A stretch of 64,000 nt of DNA. Source: an uncultured Proteiniphilum sp. (GTDB lineage: Bacteria; Bacteroidota; Bacteroidia; Bacteroidales; Dysgonomonadaceae). Shown here one piece after another: positions 37,006-48,568 of this stretch; the first letter of the stretch is position 1, and each line of letters begins with the position of its first letter. The stretch lies in assembly GCA_927407015.1 (NCBI GenBank), contig CAKMJT010000004.1, positions 62,001 through 126,000 of the forward strand, read 5' to 3'. The translations under genes and the position numbers were made by a program. Below the pieces are notes generated by a model. It saw nothing but the letters and a program-made list of their open reading frames with translations. It was not told where the DNA came from and searched no databases.

Positions 37006-38193
37006 ATGTTAAAATCGTTGAAAAGTGAAGACTGGGTAGCCACATTGATGGGTGCCGTCATCCTTGTGCTTGTGATTTTTATGCCGTCGGTAATGAAGAA
37101 TTACGCATTTATGTCAGTGACAACAGCCATTTTGGCTTACCTGGGATATCTCTTTATGGGAAACAAAGACAATGGAAGGTTTCTCTTCTCCTTTGCTGTA
37201 GTATACCTGCTGGCTTGGCTGGCCACCTATGTTGCCGGTCTTGGACCCATCAAAATCATCGGGTTGGAGTCTGTATTTTTTGCGGTCATCATCGGCTTGC
37301 TTATCCGAAACACTGTGGGACTACCCAAATGGCTGGCTCCCGCCGTGAAAAGCGAATATTACATCAAGGCGGGATTGGTGATTCTTGGAAGTTCCATCCT
37401 TTTCAATGAAATCATGAAAGCCGGTGCCCTGGGAATGGTGCAGGCGATAGTAGTGGTTTTATCGGTATGGTTTTTCAGTTTCTGGATTGCTGGCAGAGTA
37501 TTCCGGATTGACAAAGAAATGTCCACGCTGCTCTCCAGCGCCGTATCCATTTGCGGTGTTTCTGCTGCCATTGCAACCAGTGGTGCCATCAAGGGAGACC
37601 CCAAAAAACTCTCTTTTGTTATTTCTTTGGTGTTGATCATCGCTATTCCCATGATGTACCTGTTGCCCTTCCTGGCTCAGTGGATGGGGCTGAGTGAAGA
37701 GATCGCCGGCGCCTGGCTGGGTGGCACCATCGATACCACAGCCGCAGTGGTAGCCTCCGGAAAGTTTATCGGTGAGACCGCTGAGCAGTATAGCGTCATC
37801 ATTAAATCTGCGCAGAATGTACTGCTGGGCGTGGCTGCCTTTGCGATTTCCATTTATTGGTCGTACAAGGGAACCAACAGTGAGATCCGTCCTTCGGGCC
37901 GCGTGCTCTGGGATCGGTTCCCGAAGTTTGTAATCGGGTTCCTGATTGCTTCATTGGTTTTCAGTTTCGCCTTCGATGCCGAAACAGGAAAAGCGTTGTC
38001 GGGGGTGGCCAATAAAGGTGCACGCGGTCTGCTTTTCTCACTGGCGTTTGTCTGTATCGGACTAGAAACCGATTTTCGTTATATCTTCAAAAAAGAGAAT
38101 GCCAAATATATTTGGTCATTCCTTACTGCGCAAACATTCAATATCCTGCTCACCCTGCTAATTGCATGGTTGTTATTCGGCTATGCTGCCTGA
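37006..38193 (+). CDS. YeiH-family putative sulfate exporter
   Basis: 395 aa multi-TM; AVIIGLLIRNTVGLPKWLAPAVKSEYYIKAGLVILGSSILFNEI; SSAVSICGVSAAIATSGAIKGD; GAWLGGTIDTTAAVVASG. Confidence 0.88.
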   Translation: MLKSLKSEDWVATLMGAVILVLVIFMPSVMKNYAFMSVTTAILAYLGYLFMGNKDNGRFLFSFAVVYLLAWLATYVAGLGPIKIIGLESVFFAVIIGLLIRNTVGLPKWLAPAVKSEYYIKAGLVILGSSILFNEIMKAGALGMVQAIVVVLSVWFFSFWIAGRVFRIDKEMSTLLSSAVSICGVSAAIATSGAIKGDPKKLSFVISLVLIIAIPMMYLLPFLAQWMGLSEEIAGAWLGGTIDTTAAVVASGKFIGETAEQYSVIIKSAQNVLLGVAAFAISIYWSYKGTNSEIRPSGRVLWDRFPKFVIGFLIASLVFSFAFDAETGKALSGVANKGARGLLFSLAFVCIGLETDFRYIFKKENAKYIWSFLTAQTFNILLTLLIAWLLFGYAA

Positions 38194-38422
38194 GAACGAT
38201 GCTGACAGAAAAGGCCGGGTAATTATGAGCTGCCTATTTGGGTAAAGGTTTGTCACAGGGTGATTTTACTTTTTTTTTCATACCCTTTTTTTGAAGTATG
38301 CACCCATCCTTCAGTTCTCAGGGATCTGATTCCCTTTCGACACTGCCTCCCCAGCCTTTCGCTTTAAACAAAACCGCATGCCGGTACGTTCATTGAGGGT
38401 TAAAGAGAAAGAAAAACGCTCG

Positions 38423-39733
38423 ATGAAACAGTTTATTCGTGTTCTGACCAACATTTCTGTAGCCAATACTAGCACATACTTGCTCTGGAGTGCTTTTTCG
38501 TTTTGGATTTATCTCGAAACAAAGTCAGTGCTTGTGCTTTCTGTCCTCAGTGGAACCTACATGCTGCTGGTGACTTTGTCCAGCATGTTTTTCGGAACCA
38601 TCGTTGACAAGCACAAGAAAAAAAAAGTGATGACGGATGCTTCTCTGGTAACCATGGCGTTGCTTCTTCTGGCAGGAGCTGTTTTTCTTCTCTCCGACAC
38701 GGCGCAAATTGCCGACATGTCTTCACCCGCATTCTGGTTATTCTCTATGCCTCTTTTATTGAGTGCCCTCACCGGCAACTTGCGGGGTATCGCTCTCTCT
38801 ACCACCGTTGCCATCCTTGTTCCACAGCAGGATTATGCACGGGCCAACGGACTGGTGGGTATGGTCCAGGGATTTGGAATGGTAGCCAACACAGTATTCA
38901 GCGGACTGATCATCGGCTATCTGGGGATGGACTGGGCTATTTATATCACGCTTCTGGTGTCGGCTGCGACACTTCTGCAGCTCTTCTTTATTGATGTTCC
39001 CGAGGAGCAGATCGTGCACGACCCGCATCTTCAAAACAGTCAGATCGACTTCAGGGGAGCTTTCAGGGCGATTCATTCTGTACCAGGGATGATGGCACTC
39101 ATCTTCTTTACCACCTTCAATAATTTCATTGGAGGCGCATTCGCCGTTTTGCTTGACCCATACGGATTGACGTTGTTCCGGGTAGATGTATGGGGTATCA
39201 TGCTGGGATTTACAGGCATCGGGTTTATCCTTGGCGGACTGGCGGTAGGTAGAATAGGCCTCGGGAAAAAGCCACTTCGTTCGTTACTCTCGGGCTATCT
39301 TTTTATCAGCCTTATCTGTATTCTGTTTACCCTTCGCGAGGGGCCAATCCTTTTTGTGGGAGGGATGTTTCTCTATATGCTTGTAGCTCCTATCATTGAA
39401 GCAGGGGAACAAACCATTATCCAGACCGTTGTGCCAAAATCGAAACAGGGGCGTGTTTTTGGTTTCGCACAAACAGTGGAGGCAGCAGCAACCCCTGTCT
39501 CCATCTTCATCATCGGGCCGCTGGCACAATCCTACATCATCCCTTTTATGGAGAGTGATACCGGTAAAAATTCGTTTGGATGGTTACTGGGGGATGGAAG
39601 TACCCGCGGAATCGCACTCACTTTGGTTATCGCGGGTCTTTTTATGCTGATGATGACAATCATCGCCTTCCGCACGAAAGCCTACCACATCCTTTCCGCA
39701 TCGTACGACCGCAAGATAACGAGGGAGGTGTGA
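38423..39733 (+). CDS. MFS transporter
   Basis: 12-TM MFS topology, SSMFFGTIVDKHKKKKVM motif A-like; start set at MKQFIRVLTN. Confidence 0.85.
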   Translation: MKQFIRVLTNISVANTSTYLLWSAFSFWIYLETKSVLVLSVLSGTYMLLVTLSSMFFGTIVDKHKKKKVMTDASLVTMALLLLAGAVFLLSDTAQIADMSSPAFWLFSMPLLLSALTGNLRGIALSTTVAILVPQQDYARANGLVGMVQGFGMVANTVFSGLIIGYLGMDWAIYITLLVSAATLLQLFFIDVPEEQIVHDPHLQNSQIDFRGAFRAIHSVPGMMALIFFTTFNNFIGGAFAVLLDPYGLTLFRVDVWGIMLGFTGIGFILGGLAVGRIGLGKKPLRSLLSGYLFISLICILFTLREGPILFVGGMFLYMLVAPIIEAGEQTIIQTVVPKSKQGRVFGFAQTVEAAATPVSIFIIGPLAQSYIIPFMESDTGKNSFGWLLGDGSTRGIALTLVIAGLFMLMMTIIAFRTKAYHILSASYDRKITREV

Positions 39734-39761
39734 TACTCCCCGGCCTGTACCTACGGCTTCG

Positions 39762-40250
39762 TTACAACTCTTTTGCCGTTTTCAGCCACATGAAATTGGC
39801 ACGTTCTGCCGAAATCTTTGCCCATGAATCGATATTGAACTCAAAACAGACGGCCGATGCGGTAGGAAGATTATCGAGCCGTACCCCCAGGTCATTCACA
39901 AGATCGGTTACTCCGGGGTTATGCCCAACGTAGAGGCAGCTGTTGATCTCCTCAGGCAGCCTGGAGACGACATTCAGGATCCATCGGGCAGGAGCGAAAT
40001 AAAGGTTCTGGACGTTTTGGATCTCTTCTTCCGGATAGCCGATATGCTGTGCTGCATACCGGGCTGTCTCGTGGGCTCTTTTCGCCGATGAGGAAAGTAT
40101 CAGATCGGGCACACCTGTTTTTTTGAGTATATATTCACCCATGGCGGCAGCATTTCTGCGACCGCGGTTGGTAAGGATGCGATCATAATCGTCCTTGGCC
40201 ATTGAATCATGTTCGGCTTTGCCATGACGAAGAATAATCAGTTGTTTCAT
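39762..40250 (-). CDS. SixA-like histidine phosphatase
   Basis: MKQLIILRHGKAEHDSMAKDDYDRILTNRGRRNAAAMGEYI...SSAKRAHETA...VGHNPGVTDLVNDLG. Confidence 0.92.
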   Translation of the reverse strand: MKQLIILRHGKAEHDSMAKDDYDRILTNRGRRNAAAMGEYILKKTGVPDLILSSSAKRAHETARYAAQHIGYPEEEIQNVQNLYFAPARWILNVVSRLPEEINSCLYVGHNPGVTDLVNDLGVRLDNLPTASAVCFEFNIDSWAKISAERANFMWLKTAKEL

Positions 40251-40462
40251 GTCTCTGTAAATAGACCACAAAATTACGGATAATTTTTCATATTCATCGA
40301 TATTACGGCACCAACAACAAAAGAAAAACGGGAAAAACATCCGGTTCGTGACGGGTGATGAACTATATTACGTATGCTCCCGGCAACGAAAGAAAAGAGA
40401 GATTATTGCCGTTTATCAAACCTTTATATCTATTTTTGTGTTTTATCACAAACATCCTGACT

Positions 40463-41263
40463 ATGACTAAAAAAATCGGTAAAACAATCGGCCTGATAGT
40501 TGCGACTATTGTCTTGTTGTTGATTGCCGGAACTGTGTATCGTACATTCTTCACACCCTCCTATGCGGGAAACGGGAATGTGACGGGGGTGCTGTTGTTT
40601 GGTCTGCTCACCGGAGGAACGATAGCTTTCCTGATCCTGAAGCTCCGGAATACCCGAAAAACACGCGCTGCTATCCAAACCTGTTCCCACACGGTAGTGG
40701 AAAGCATCAAGAAAGTATTCAAAATCGTGGTGACAGAGGGGCAACTGAATGAGATATACAACTACGAGAACACAAAAAAAATACTCCATTTCATCCCCTC
40801 AACCAAAAAAGCGCTGGTGATTGTCCGTGCGAAGGTGCTGATCGGGTACGATGCAAATAAGTGCTGCTGGGAGATTGATGAGGAGCACAGGGAGATCCGT
40901 CTGACGGAATTTCCAAAACCGGAACTACTCTCTATGGATACCGATTTCAATTATTACTATTTCGAGGATGACCTGTTCAATTTCATTGGACGGAAAGACC
41001 TGCAGCAAATTCAGGAACTCGCGAAGGAACAGGTGAAAAAGGCTGCCCTCCAGAGCGGGCTGATGAAGATTGCTGCCGACCAGATGAAGCTGTTGCTCAG
41101 CGAGGTTGTTACCGTGAACAACTGGAAGTTAGGAAACAGTGAGCTGATCGACGACTATGCTTATCTTCCGGAACCGGAAGACGGTGAAGCACCCGAAGGC
41201 GAAGCATCCTTATTGAAAAAGAACAACCTGTTTGATAAAGCGCTGGATCTGTTGAAAATGTAA
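40463..41263 (+). CDS. DUF4230-like protein
   Basis: N-terminal TMs then FKIVVTEGQLNEIYNYENTKK...KKALVIVRAKVLIGYDANKC. Confidence 0.8.
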   Translation: MTKKIGKTIGLIVATIVLLLIAGTVYRTFFTPSYAGNGNVTGVLLFGLLTGGTIAFLILKLRNTRKTRAAIQTCSHTVVESIKKVFKIVVTEGQLNEIYNYENTKKILHFIPSTKKALVIVRAKVLIGYDANKCCWEIDEEHREIRLTEFPKPELLSMDTDFNYYYFEDDLFNFIGRKDLQQIQELAKEQVKKAALQSGLMKIAADQMKLLLSEVVTVNNWKLGNSELIDDYAYLPEPEDGEAPEGEASLLKKNNLFDKALDLLKM

Positions 41264-41348
41264 TGACCTTACATCGGAACAGGGTAAAATCATTCAGTGA
41301 TTTACCCTCCCTTTATGTGCTGCAGTCACACTTCTCACGTGGACAATC

Positions 41349-42395
41349 TCAATCCCAGTTCAGAATCACTTTTCCGCACTGTCCGCTTTCCATCACTTCG
41401 AATCCCTTCTGGAAATCAGCAATGCTGTAACGATGCGTAATGATGGGGGTGAGATCAATGCCGGAGATGATCATCTGCTCCATCTGGTACCAGGTCTCCC
41501 ACATCTCACGACCGTAGATACCCTTCAGGGTGAGTGCCTTGAAGATGATCTCGTTCCAGTCGACAGTGGTGTTATTGGGTAGAATACCCAGCAACGAAAT
41601 CTTTGATCCGTTGTACATGCTGTCAATCATTTCGCGGAAGCCCGCCGGTGAACCGGACATTTCAAGACCTACATCGAACCCGCGCATGCCCAGCTTCTCC
41701 ACTGCCTGAGCAATGGTTTCCCCTTCAGAGAGGTTGACGGTAAGTGTAGCCCCCATCTTCCTGGCGATATCCAGCCGATATTCACTCAAATCACTCACCA
41801 CGATGTAACGTGCACCCGCAAAACGACAGATGGCTGTGGCCATGCTCCCGATAAGACCTGCACCGGTTATCAGTACATCTTCGGCAATCAGCGGAAACGA
41901 CAGGGCTGTGTGGGTGGCATTTCCAAAAGGGTCCATGATGGAGGCAATCTCATCGGGGATACGCGGATCAAGCTTTACTACGTTCGATGCAGGCAGAGAC
42001 AGATATTCGGCAAAGGAGCCATCACGATTTACGCCCACGCCAATGGTGTTCTCACACACGTGCAACTTGCCGCGGCGACAGTTACGGCAGTGCCCGCAGG
42101 CAATATGGCCTTCACCGGTTACACGATCACCAACCTTCAGGTTTTCTACGCCGCTGCCCATATCCACAATCTCACCTACATATTCGTGACCGATGGTCAT
42201 GGGTATTCTGATGGTTTTCTGCGACCAGTCGTCCCATTTATAGATATGCAGATCGGTACCGCAGATGGCTGTCTTTTTAATCTTGATGAGTACGTCGTTC
42301 ACACCGATGGAGGGAACAGGCACATCCTCCATCCAAATACCCTTCTCAGGGCGTAATTTCACTAATGCTTTCATATTTTCATTCAGTTTTAGCAT
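41349..42395 (-). CDS. tdh: L-threonine 3-dehydrogenase
   Basis: Zinc [56 protein letters not shown]; adjacent to kbl. Confidence 0.95.
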   Translation of the reverse strand: MLKLNENMKALVKLRPEKGIWMEDVPVPSIGVNDVLIKIKKTAICGTDLHIYKWDDWSQKTIRIPMTIGHEYVGEIVDMGSGVENLKVGDRVTGEGHIACGHCRNCRRGKLHVCENTIGVGVNRDGSFAEYLSLPASNVVKLDPRIPDEIASIMDPFGNATHTALSFPLIAEDVLITGAGLIGSMATAICRFAGARYIVVSDLSEYRLDIARKMGATLTVNLSEGETIAQAVEKLGMRGFDVGLEMSGSPAGFREMIDSMYNGSKISLLGILPNNTTVDWNEIIFKALTLKGIYGREMWETWYQMEQMIISGIDLTPIITHRYSIADFQKGFEVMESGQCGKVILNWD

Positions 42396-42490
42396 TCAGC
42401 TATCTGCGTTCAGCGTTCAACTTTGTTGGTGGAAGCTTTACAGGGGTAGCGGTCCGGGTTTTTAACTTATTACTTAAAGCTTACAACTAT
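42396..42490 (+). repeat. Copy 2 of the dispersed intergenic repeat
   Basis: GGAAGCTTTACAGGGGTAGCGGT (42431-42453) flanked by AGC(T)-rich TTCAGCTATCTGCGTTCAGCG and AAAGCTTACAACT. Confidence 0.5.
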
Positions 42491-42506
42491 TCCTTGTTTG
42501 TATAAA

Positions 42507-43694
42507 TCAAATTACGGCTAATTTTTTCCCTACCTTGATAAATGAGGCAATGGCCTTGTCAAGATGATCCCGTTCATGGCCGGCAGAGATCTGTACCCGG
42601 ATACGTGCCTGCTCTTTGGGCACCACCGGATAGTAAAATCCGGTTACGTAAATACCCTCTTCAAGCAGTTCTGCCGCAAACTGTTGCGACAGTTTAGCAT
42701 CGTACAGCATCACAGCGCTAATAGCCGATTGTGTAGGCTTTATATCGAAATCAGCCTCCTTCATCTTTGCCACGAAGTAGTCAACGTTCTCATGCAATTT
42801 TTCCTGCAGATGATTGGACTCCTCCAGCAGATGAAAAGCTTCCACGCCCGCTGCCGCCACCATGGGAGGAATGGAGTTGGAAAAGAGATAGGGGCGCGAA
42901 CGCTGACGCAACATCTCAATGATCTCCCGGCGTCCGGTGGTGAACCCGCCAATAGCACCTCCGAAAGCTTTGCCCAACGTGCCGGTGATTACATCCACTT
43001 TGCCCATGACATTGTACTGTTCTGTAATTCCTTTTCCGGTTTTCCCCACTACGCCGGCGGAGTGACTTTCGTCAACCATGACCAGTGCATCATATTTCTC
43101 AGCCAGTACCATGATCTTATCGAGGGGGGCCACATTGCCGTCCATTGAAAAAACGCCATCGGTGACAATAATACGAAAACGTTGCTCCTGTGCTTCCTTC
43201 AGCTTCTCCTCCAGATCAGCCATGTCGGCATTGGCATAGCGGTAGCGTTTGGCCTTGCAGAGGCGTACCCCATCGATGATGGATGCGTGGTTCAATGCAT
43301 CGGAGATGATGGCATCTTCTTCCGAGAAAAGAGGTTCAAAGAGTCCTCCGTTCGCATCGAAGCAGGAGGCATAGAGAATGGCGTCATCCGTATGAAAAAA
43401 ATGACTGATGGTTTTTTCCAGCTCCTTGTGATAGTCCTGTGTGCCACAGATAAACCGTACGGAGGACATACCGTAGCCGCGTTCATCGAGGGCTTTCTTT
43501 GCCGCAGCAATCAGTCGCGGATGATCCGATAAACCGAGGTAGTTGTTGGCACAGAAGTTGAGTACTTTCTGTCCCGACTGTACCATGATCTCCGCTCTCT
43601 GTGGCGTGACAATGATCCTTTCGTTCTTGTAGAGACCAGCCTCTTCAATGGCTTTCAGTTCAGCCTGCAGGTGATGTTCCATTTTTCCGTACAT
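42507..43694 (-). CDS. kbl: Glycine C-acetyltransferase (2-amino-3-ketobutyrate CoA ligase)
   Basis: PLP alpha-oxoamine synthase; CANNYLGLSDHPRLI, VDESHSAGVVGKTGKG, DVITGTLGKAFGGAIGGF. Confidence 0.96.
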   Translation of the reverse strand: MYGKMEHHLQAELKAIEEAGLYKNERIIVTPQRAEIMVQSGQKVLNFCANNYLGLSDHPRLIAAAKKALDERGYGMSSVRFICGTQDYHKELEKTISHFFHTDDAILYASCFDANGGLFEPLFSEEDAIISDALNHASIIDGVRLCKAKRYRYANADMADLEEKLKEAQEQRFRIIVTDGVFSMDGNVAPLDKIMVLAEKYDALVMVDESHSAGVVGKTGKGITEQYNVMGKVDVITGTLGKAFGGAIGGFTTGRREIIEMLRQRSRPYLFSNSIPPMVAAAGVEAFHLLEESNHLQEKLHENVDYFVAKMKEADFDIKPTQSAISAVMLYDAKLSQQFAAELLEEGIYVTGFYYPVVPKEQARIRVQISAGHERDHLDKAIASFIKVGKKLAVI

Positions 43695-43702
43695 TGTTTC
43701 TC

Positions 43703-43792
43703 TTTTTATCAGTTATTAGCTTTCAGCGGTCAGCTTTTTAGCCGGGGCTTTGTTGCTTTTAGCGGGCAGTTTCTGTATCAGCTATTATTTCT
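43703..43792 (+). repeat. Copy 3 of the dispersed intergenic repeat
   Basis: AGCTTTCAGCGGTCAGCT (43718-43735), identical 18-mer to copy 1 in inverted orientation. Confidence 0.5.
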
Positions 43793-43797
43793 TATTT

Positions 43798-45201
43798 CTA
43801 ATCTTCGTTTGTCTCTTCGAGCAGAGAGGGAGGAAGTGTTTTTTTAACTTTCACACCCAGTTCACGCAGCTTCTCTGCCTGACCGATGAGGTTTCCCCTA
43901 CCCGATTTCAGTTGTCCGTAAGCATTCTCATAGCTTCTTTTTGCCCTGTCGATATGAACTTCAATATCGGTGAGTGAACCCACGAAATTGACCAGTTTGT
44001 CGTAGAGGGTCGCTCCCCGTTCGGCAATATCGAGTGCGTTGCGGTTTTGATACTCCCGTTTCCAGAGATCCACAATCAGCTTCAGTGCCGCGATGAGGTT
44101 GGTGGGGCTAATCAGCAGGATTTTTTTCTCATAGGCATATTGCCACAGGTTTTCTTCATATTGTAATGCCAGCAGATAGGCAGGCTCGTTGGGGATGAAC
44201 ATCATCACGAAATCGAGCGTGGCAGCGTAATCCTGATAGCTTTTCCGGCTCAGCTCATCGATATGCTTCCGCACGGAACGCAGATGATCACTGATGAGTC
44301 TTTTCTGTTCCACCGTGTCATCTGTGCCCACATAGCGGGAGTATGCAGTGAGAGATACCTTGGAATCTATGATCACCCTGCGGTCGTCGGGATAGGCGAT
44401 GATCACGTCAGGCTGCATCCTGGCACCATCCTGACCTGTATGATAATTGCCATCGGGGTCTTTCAGGTACTCCTGTACGAAATATTCACGGCCCTTCACC
44501 AGTCCCGATCGTTCGAGAATATTCTCCAGAATCATCTGCCCCCAGTCACCCTGCATTTTGGAGTTGCCTTTCAGGGCATTGGTCAGGTTGGTGGCTTCTG
44601 TGCTCAGCCGGTCGTTGAGTTCGCGCAGGTTCTTCACCTCCTGGCCCAGAGAAAAACGCTCCTTGGCCTCTGTCACATATACCTCTTCCACTTTCTTTCG
44701 AAACGAATCGATATGCTCACCCAGCGGTTTCAGGATACCGTTCAGGTTATCCCTGTTCAGGCTGGTGAATTTTTCGGTTTTCTCATCCAGTATTTTTGAG
44801 GCAATATGTTCAAATTCCACATTAAATTGCTGGCGCAACGTACCCATCTCCTGCTTCTGGTTTTCCAGTTTCTCCTGCAACGATCTGTTCTCGGCAGTGA
44901 ATGATGCCAGCGAGTTGCTTACAGCATGAAGCTCATCGGTTTTGGCCTTCAGCTCTGCCCTGTAAGTGGCCATCTCTTCCAGCCGGCTTCTATTGTTCTC
45001 GCCAGCCGCCTGCAGACCGGCACTGAGTTCGGCGTTCTTGCCTTTCAGCAATGCCAGCTCATCGTTCAGGGCATCGTTCTTTTTGGAAACAACCTCAAAA
45101 TTGTTTTTTGAAACCGTTTTTGATGTCGTCAACAGTGTAGCGATGATCCAGGCGAGAATACCACCCACCACAAAACCGATTAGAAGATACAACAGTTCCA
45201 T
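43798..45201 (-). CDS. rmuC: RmuC-family DNA recombination protein
   Basis: TM + coiled coil + RmuC domain ([57 protein letters not shown]). Confidence 0.95.
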   Translation of the reverse strand: MELLYLLIGFVVGGILAWIIATLLTTSKTVSKNNFEVVSKKNDALNDELALLKGKNAELSAGLQAAGENNRSRLEEMATYRAELKAKTDELHAVSNSLASFTAENRSLQEKLENQKQEMGTLRQQFNVEFEHIASKILDEKTEKFTSLNRDNLNGILKPLGEHIDSFRKKVEEVYVTEAKERFSLGQEVKNLRELNDRLSTEATNLTNALKGNSKMQGDWGQMILENILERSGLVKGREYFVQEYLKDPDGNYHTGQDGARMQPDVIIAYPDDRRVIIDSKVSLTAYSRYVGTDDTVEQKRLISDHLRSVRKHIDELSRKSYQDYAATLDFVMMFIPNEPAYLLALQYEENLWQYAYEKKILLISPTNLIAALKLIVDLWKREYQNRNALDIAERGATLYDKLVNFVGSLTDIEVHIDRAKRSYENAYGQLKSGRGNLIGQAEKLRELGVKVKKTLPPSLLEETNED

Positions 45202-45257
45202 CTATTGTCCGTCATCCATGTCACTATCATCTCCCGTGAGGAGAAGGCGGGTGACTG

Positions 45258-46478
45258 TTATTTTAAATTCCGCAGCACATGCCCCATCTTCTTCTTTTTC
45301 GTCTCCATATAAAAATGGTTGTATTGATTGGGGACGATCTCCAGAGGGACATTCTCCACCACCTCGAGGCCATAGGACTCCAGACCGATCCGTTTTTTGG
45401 GATTGTTGGTCATCAGTCTCATTTTTCGTACATCGAGGCTGCGCAGGATCTGTGCTCCCACACCATAATCTCTTTCATCGGCCTGGTAGCCGAGATGCAG
45501 GTTAGCATCCACCGTATCGAGACCCTGCTCCTGCAGCTTGTAGGCAGCTGCCTTGGCCATCAGGCCGATGCCTCGTCCCTCCTGGTTCAGGTAGACCAGC
45601 ACTCCTTTGCCCTCTTTCTCTATCAGCTGTAAAGCGCGGTGGAGCTGTTCTCCGCATTCGCAGCGCATAGATCCGAATATATCACCGGTCACACACGATG
45701 AGTGTACCCGTACAAGAATGGATTCTCTGTCGTGCCATTCACCCTTGATCAGCGCCACATGCTCCTGTCCGGTCGCTTTTTGCAGGAAGGGGATCATCGT
45801 AAAATCGCCATATTCCGTGGGAAGATGAACGGCTTCCCCTCTCTCGATCAGTGATTCGGTCTGCAGCCTGTATTTAATCAGATCGGCCACCGACACAATC
45901 TTCAGGTTGAACCGTTGTGCCATCTCCATCAATTTCGGGAGACGAGCCATGGAGCCATCCTCATTTTTGATCTCTGCCAGCGCACCTGCCGGGTATAACC
46001 CTGCCAAACGGGCAAAATCGATGGTTGCCTCCGTATGTCCTGCCCTGCGTAACACACCTTTCGATTGTGCACGGAGCGGGAAGATATGGCCGGGGCGACC
46101 GAAATCCTCAGGAGCCGTTTCGCTACGGGTGAGCGCCAGGATCGTCTGTGCCCTGTCGTAGGCCGAGATACCGGTTGTACACCCGTGTGTCAGCAGATCG
46201 ATGGATACCGTGAAAGGTGTGGAATGGATAGAGGTGTTGTGTGTCACCATCATCGGCAGCTCCAGTTCTTCGGCGCGTTCCTTCGTTATCGGTGCGCAGA
46301 TAAGGCCGCGGGCATGCGTTTCCAGAAAGTTTATTTTCTCCGGCGTGATGCACTCTGCTGCAATGATCAGGTCGCCTTCATTTTCTCTGTCTTCGTCGTC
46401 GACCACGATGATGAAGTTGCCTTTTTTGATCTCTTCCAGGGCTTCCTCAATAGTATCTAAAATAATTTTTTTCTGCAT
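45258..46478 (-). CDS. ribBA: Bifunctional DHBP synthase / GTP cyclohydrolase II
   Basis: [17 protein letters not shown]...[13 protein letters not shown]-type motif plus [29 protein letters not shown] and [11 protein letters not shown]. Confidence 0.96.
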   Translation of the reverse strand: MQKKIILDTIEEALEEIKKGNFIIVVDDEDRENEGDLIIAAECITPEKINFLETHARGLICAPITKERAEELELPMMVTHNTSIHSTPFTVSIDLLTHGCTTGISAYDRAQTILALTRSETAPEDFGRPGHIFPLRAQSKGVLRRAGHTEATIDFARLAGLYPAGALAEIKNEDGSMARLPKLMEMAQRFNLKIVSVADLIKYRLQTESLIERGEAVHLPTEYGDFTMIPFLQKATGQEHVALIKGEWHDRESILVRVHSSCVTGDIFGSMRCECGEQLHRALQLIEKEGKGVLVYLNQEGRGIGLMAKAAAYKLQEQGLDTVDANLHLGYQADERDYGVGAQILRSLDVRKMRLMTNNPKKRIGLESYGLEVVENVPLEIVPNQYNHFYMETKKKKMGHVLRNLK

Positions 46479-46505
46479 ATATATGGTTTTGTTTTATGCT
46501 GTTGT

Positions 46506-48446
46506 CTATAGCTTCCGGTTATGGGAGCTGTTTGTTACATCAATCAGTTCCCTGCTCAGCTGCTGGATACGTTTCAGGTCGTTCTTGATCCTCATTTCGA
46601 ACGGAGCTGAGAGGATTCTTAATATCATTCCGACCGGAAAAAGATACATGCTTGTCTTAGCCAGGATTGAACCGGCTTTAAACGGACGGACATTATTGAT
46701 GAGCACGGGAAACTCTTCGGCCTTAGCCAGCTCTTCCAGCTTCCGGGAGTTGGATAGCTGATTGAGAATGATCTCCATCGCACTTTTGATGGTGTGCAGT
46801 TCCCTGTCGTATTCCCTGTCGGTCCAAAATTTTCGGTACGACAAACGGTTATATTTTGTCAGAAACTGATCTATCTGTTCAGATAAATTGGATAAAGAGC
46901 CCGTAATCAGTTTATAGTCCGGCTCTTCAATGATAATGCTTTTCACCGGATACTTTCTTTTTTCACGAAGGAAGAACAACCTTCTGAAGAAGACCAGATA
47001 GGTGTCCGCATTCATAATGACAGAGTCGTTCATCGCCTTGTAGGTAAGAAAAACACCCACAGGCATCAGGATAAACGAGCTGAACCACATCCCGAACCAG
47101 TGGGCCCATACGCCATCGCGCGTCATCTTATATCCGATATTTTCCACGATATAATAGATGATGAACAGGACAACTGATATAACGATGGGCATACCAAGCC
47201 CCCCTTTTCTGACGATAGAGCCCAGCGGAGCTCCAATAAAAAAGAAGATAAGACAGGTGAAAGGAATGGTAAATTTACGGTGCCATTCCACCCAATGCCG
47301 GTTGAGGGTCTTTTGTGTGGTTGTTTTGTTCAGAGAACGGAAGAGAAACTCATTGCTGTTGTTTTCCGCTTTCATAAAGGCCGATTGCAAAATGGTGGAC
47401 TGCATTTCCAGCTCTTTCGACTGAAGCAGCGTATCGGGACGGGGAATAACTGTAGCAGTATGCTGGGCGGCCCTTATCAGCGAATCTTTTCTCTCAATGG
47501 GATAGCTGTTGCGAAAAGAGAGATGGGAGTAATTCTTCATCATCTTCCTGTCTACCCTGTTCACGCTATCCATGATCACAGCCATTGAATCGATGGACAT
47601 GCTTAACTCCGACAGGTTCTTGGAAACATAGTTACTCGTGGAGCTTCCCTGGATAACCTCTTCGCCCATACGGTTAAAATTGGCATCATAGGATATCATC
47701 ATGGTCTTTACATCGAAATTTTCCCTCGCATAGGGTACGAAATCGCCTGAAGTGTCCCTGGTGGTGCCCTGAGTGAAGTTCTGAAACTGCTGGCCGCTGT
47801 ACATGGTGAAGATTAGCATCGTCTTATCCTCCGTCATGCTCATTTTAGCCGAATCACAGACAATTACCGCCATATTGTTGAATCCACTCGCCACATCGTA
47901 TATCATCACATCATACAGCATGCCTGTTTTCTGGTCTTTCCTTTCCACATAAAGGTTGTAGCCGTCAATCTCCTTGTAAAAGATACCTTCGGGCACATCC
48001 AGCTCGGGAGATGCCTGTCGAATGGAGATAAGGAGTGAGTAAAACTTAGTCTGAATCTTCGGAATGGCATTGTTCTGGAAGAAGAAGGCACCCACGCTGA
48101 TGAAGAAAAGAAGGAAGATGAGTGGTTTCATGATGGTGAGCAAAGGGATGCCGGCTGACTTGATGGCCAGCAACTCCAGATTCTCACCCATGTTCCCGAA
48201 AACCATCAGCGATGCCAGCAGGATAGCCAGCGGCAGTGCCATAGGGATGAGGTTCAGTGCTGCATAGAAGAACATTTCGCCGATCACGCCCAACCCCAGC
48301 CCCTTGCCAACCATATCCTCCACATATTTCCACAGAAATTGCATCAACACCAGAAAGAGGCAGATGGCAAAGGTCATCAGAAAAAGCGGGATAAAGGTCT
48401 TTAAAATATAGCCGTATAATCGCTTTATGTGGAAAAATCTACTCAT
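46506..48446 (-). CDS. LptF/LptG-family permease
   Basis: 646 aa; KRLYGYILKTFIPLFLMTFAICLFLVLMQFLWKYVEDMVGKGL...LIPMALPLAILLASLMVFGNMGENLELLAIKSAGIPL...FFIGAPLGSIVRKGGLGMPI. Confidence 0.93.
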   Translation of the reverse strand: MSRFFHIKRLYGYILKTFIPLFLMTFAICLFLVLMQFLWKYVEDMVGKGLGLGVIGEMFFYAALNLIPMALPLAILLASLMVFGNMGENLELLAIKSAGIPLLTIMKPLIFLLFFISVGAFFFQNNAIPKIQTKFYSLLISIRQASPELDVPEGIFYKEIDGYNLYVERKDQKTGMLYDVMIYDVASGFNNMAVIVCDSAKMSMTEDKTMLIFTMYSGQQFQNFTQGTTRDTSGDFVPYARENFDVKTMMISYDANFNRMGEEVIQGSSTSNYVSKNLSELSMSIDSMAVIMDSVNRVDRKMMKNYSHLSFRNSYPIERKDSLIRAAQHTATVIPRPDTLLQSKELEMQSTILQSAFMKAENNSNEFLFRSLNKTTTQKTLNRHWVEWHRKFTIPFTCLIFFFIGAPLGSIVRKGGLGMPIVISVVLFIIYYIVENIGYKMTRDGVWAHWFGMWFSSFILMPVGVFLTYKAMNDSVIMNADTYLVFFRRLFFLREKRKYPVKSIIIEEPDYKLITGSLSNLSEQIDQFLTKYNRLSYRKFWTDREYDRELHTIKSAMEIILNQLSNSRKLEELAKAEEFPVLINNVRPFKAGSILAKTSMYLFPVGMILRILSAPFEMRIKNDLKRIQQLSRELIDVTNSSHNRKL

Positions 48447-48568
48447 CAGGATAGAACAAAAAGAGACCTGTTTAATTTGATGACAAAGATAGTAAAATCA
48501 AACGGAGATTGGTGGTTTCAAAAATGTAAAGATAATTAAAGAGAGCGGCTGATACAGAATGGCCGGGG

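Noticed and set aside
45258-46478. Looked for an FMN riboswitch upstream of ribBA
   Set aside because: Only a short AT-rich gap to the upstream gene (46506); no FMN element motifs.
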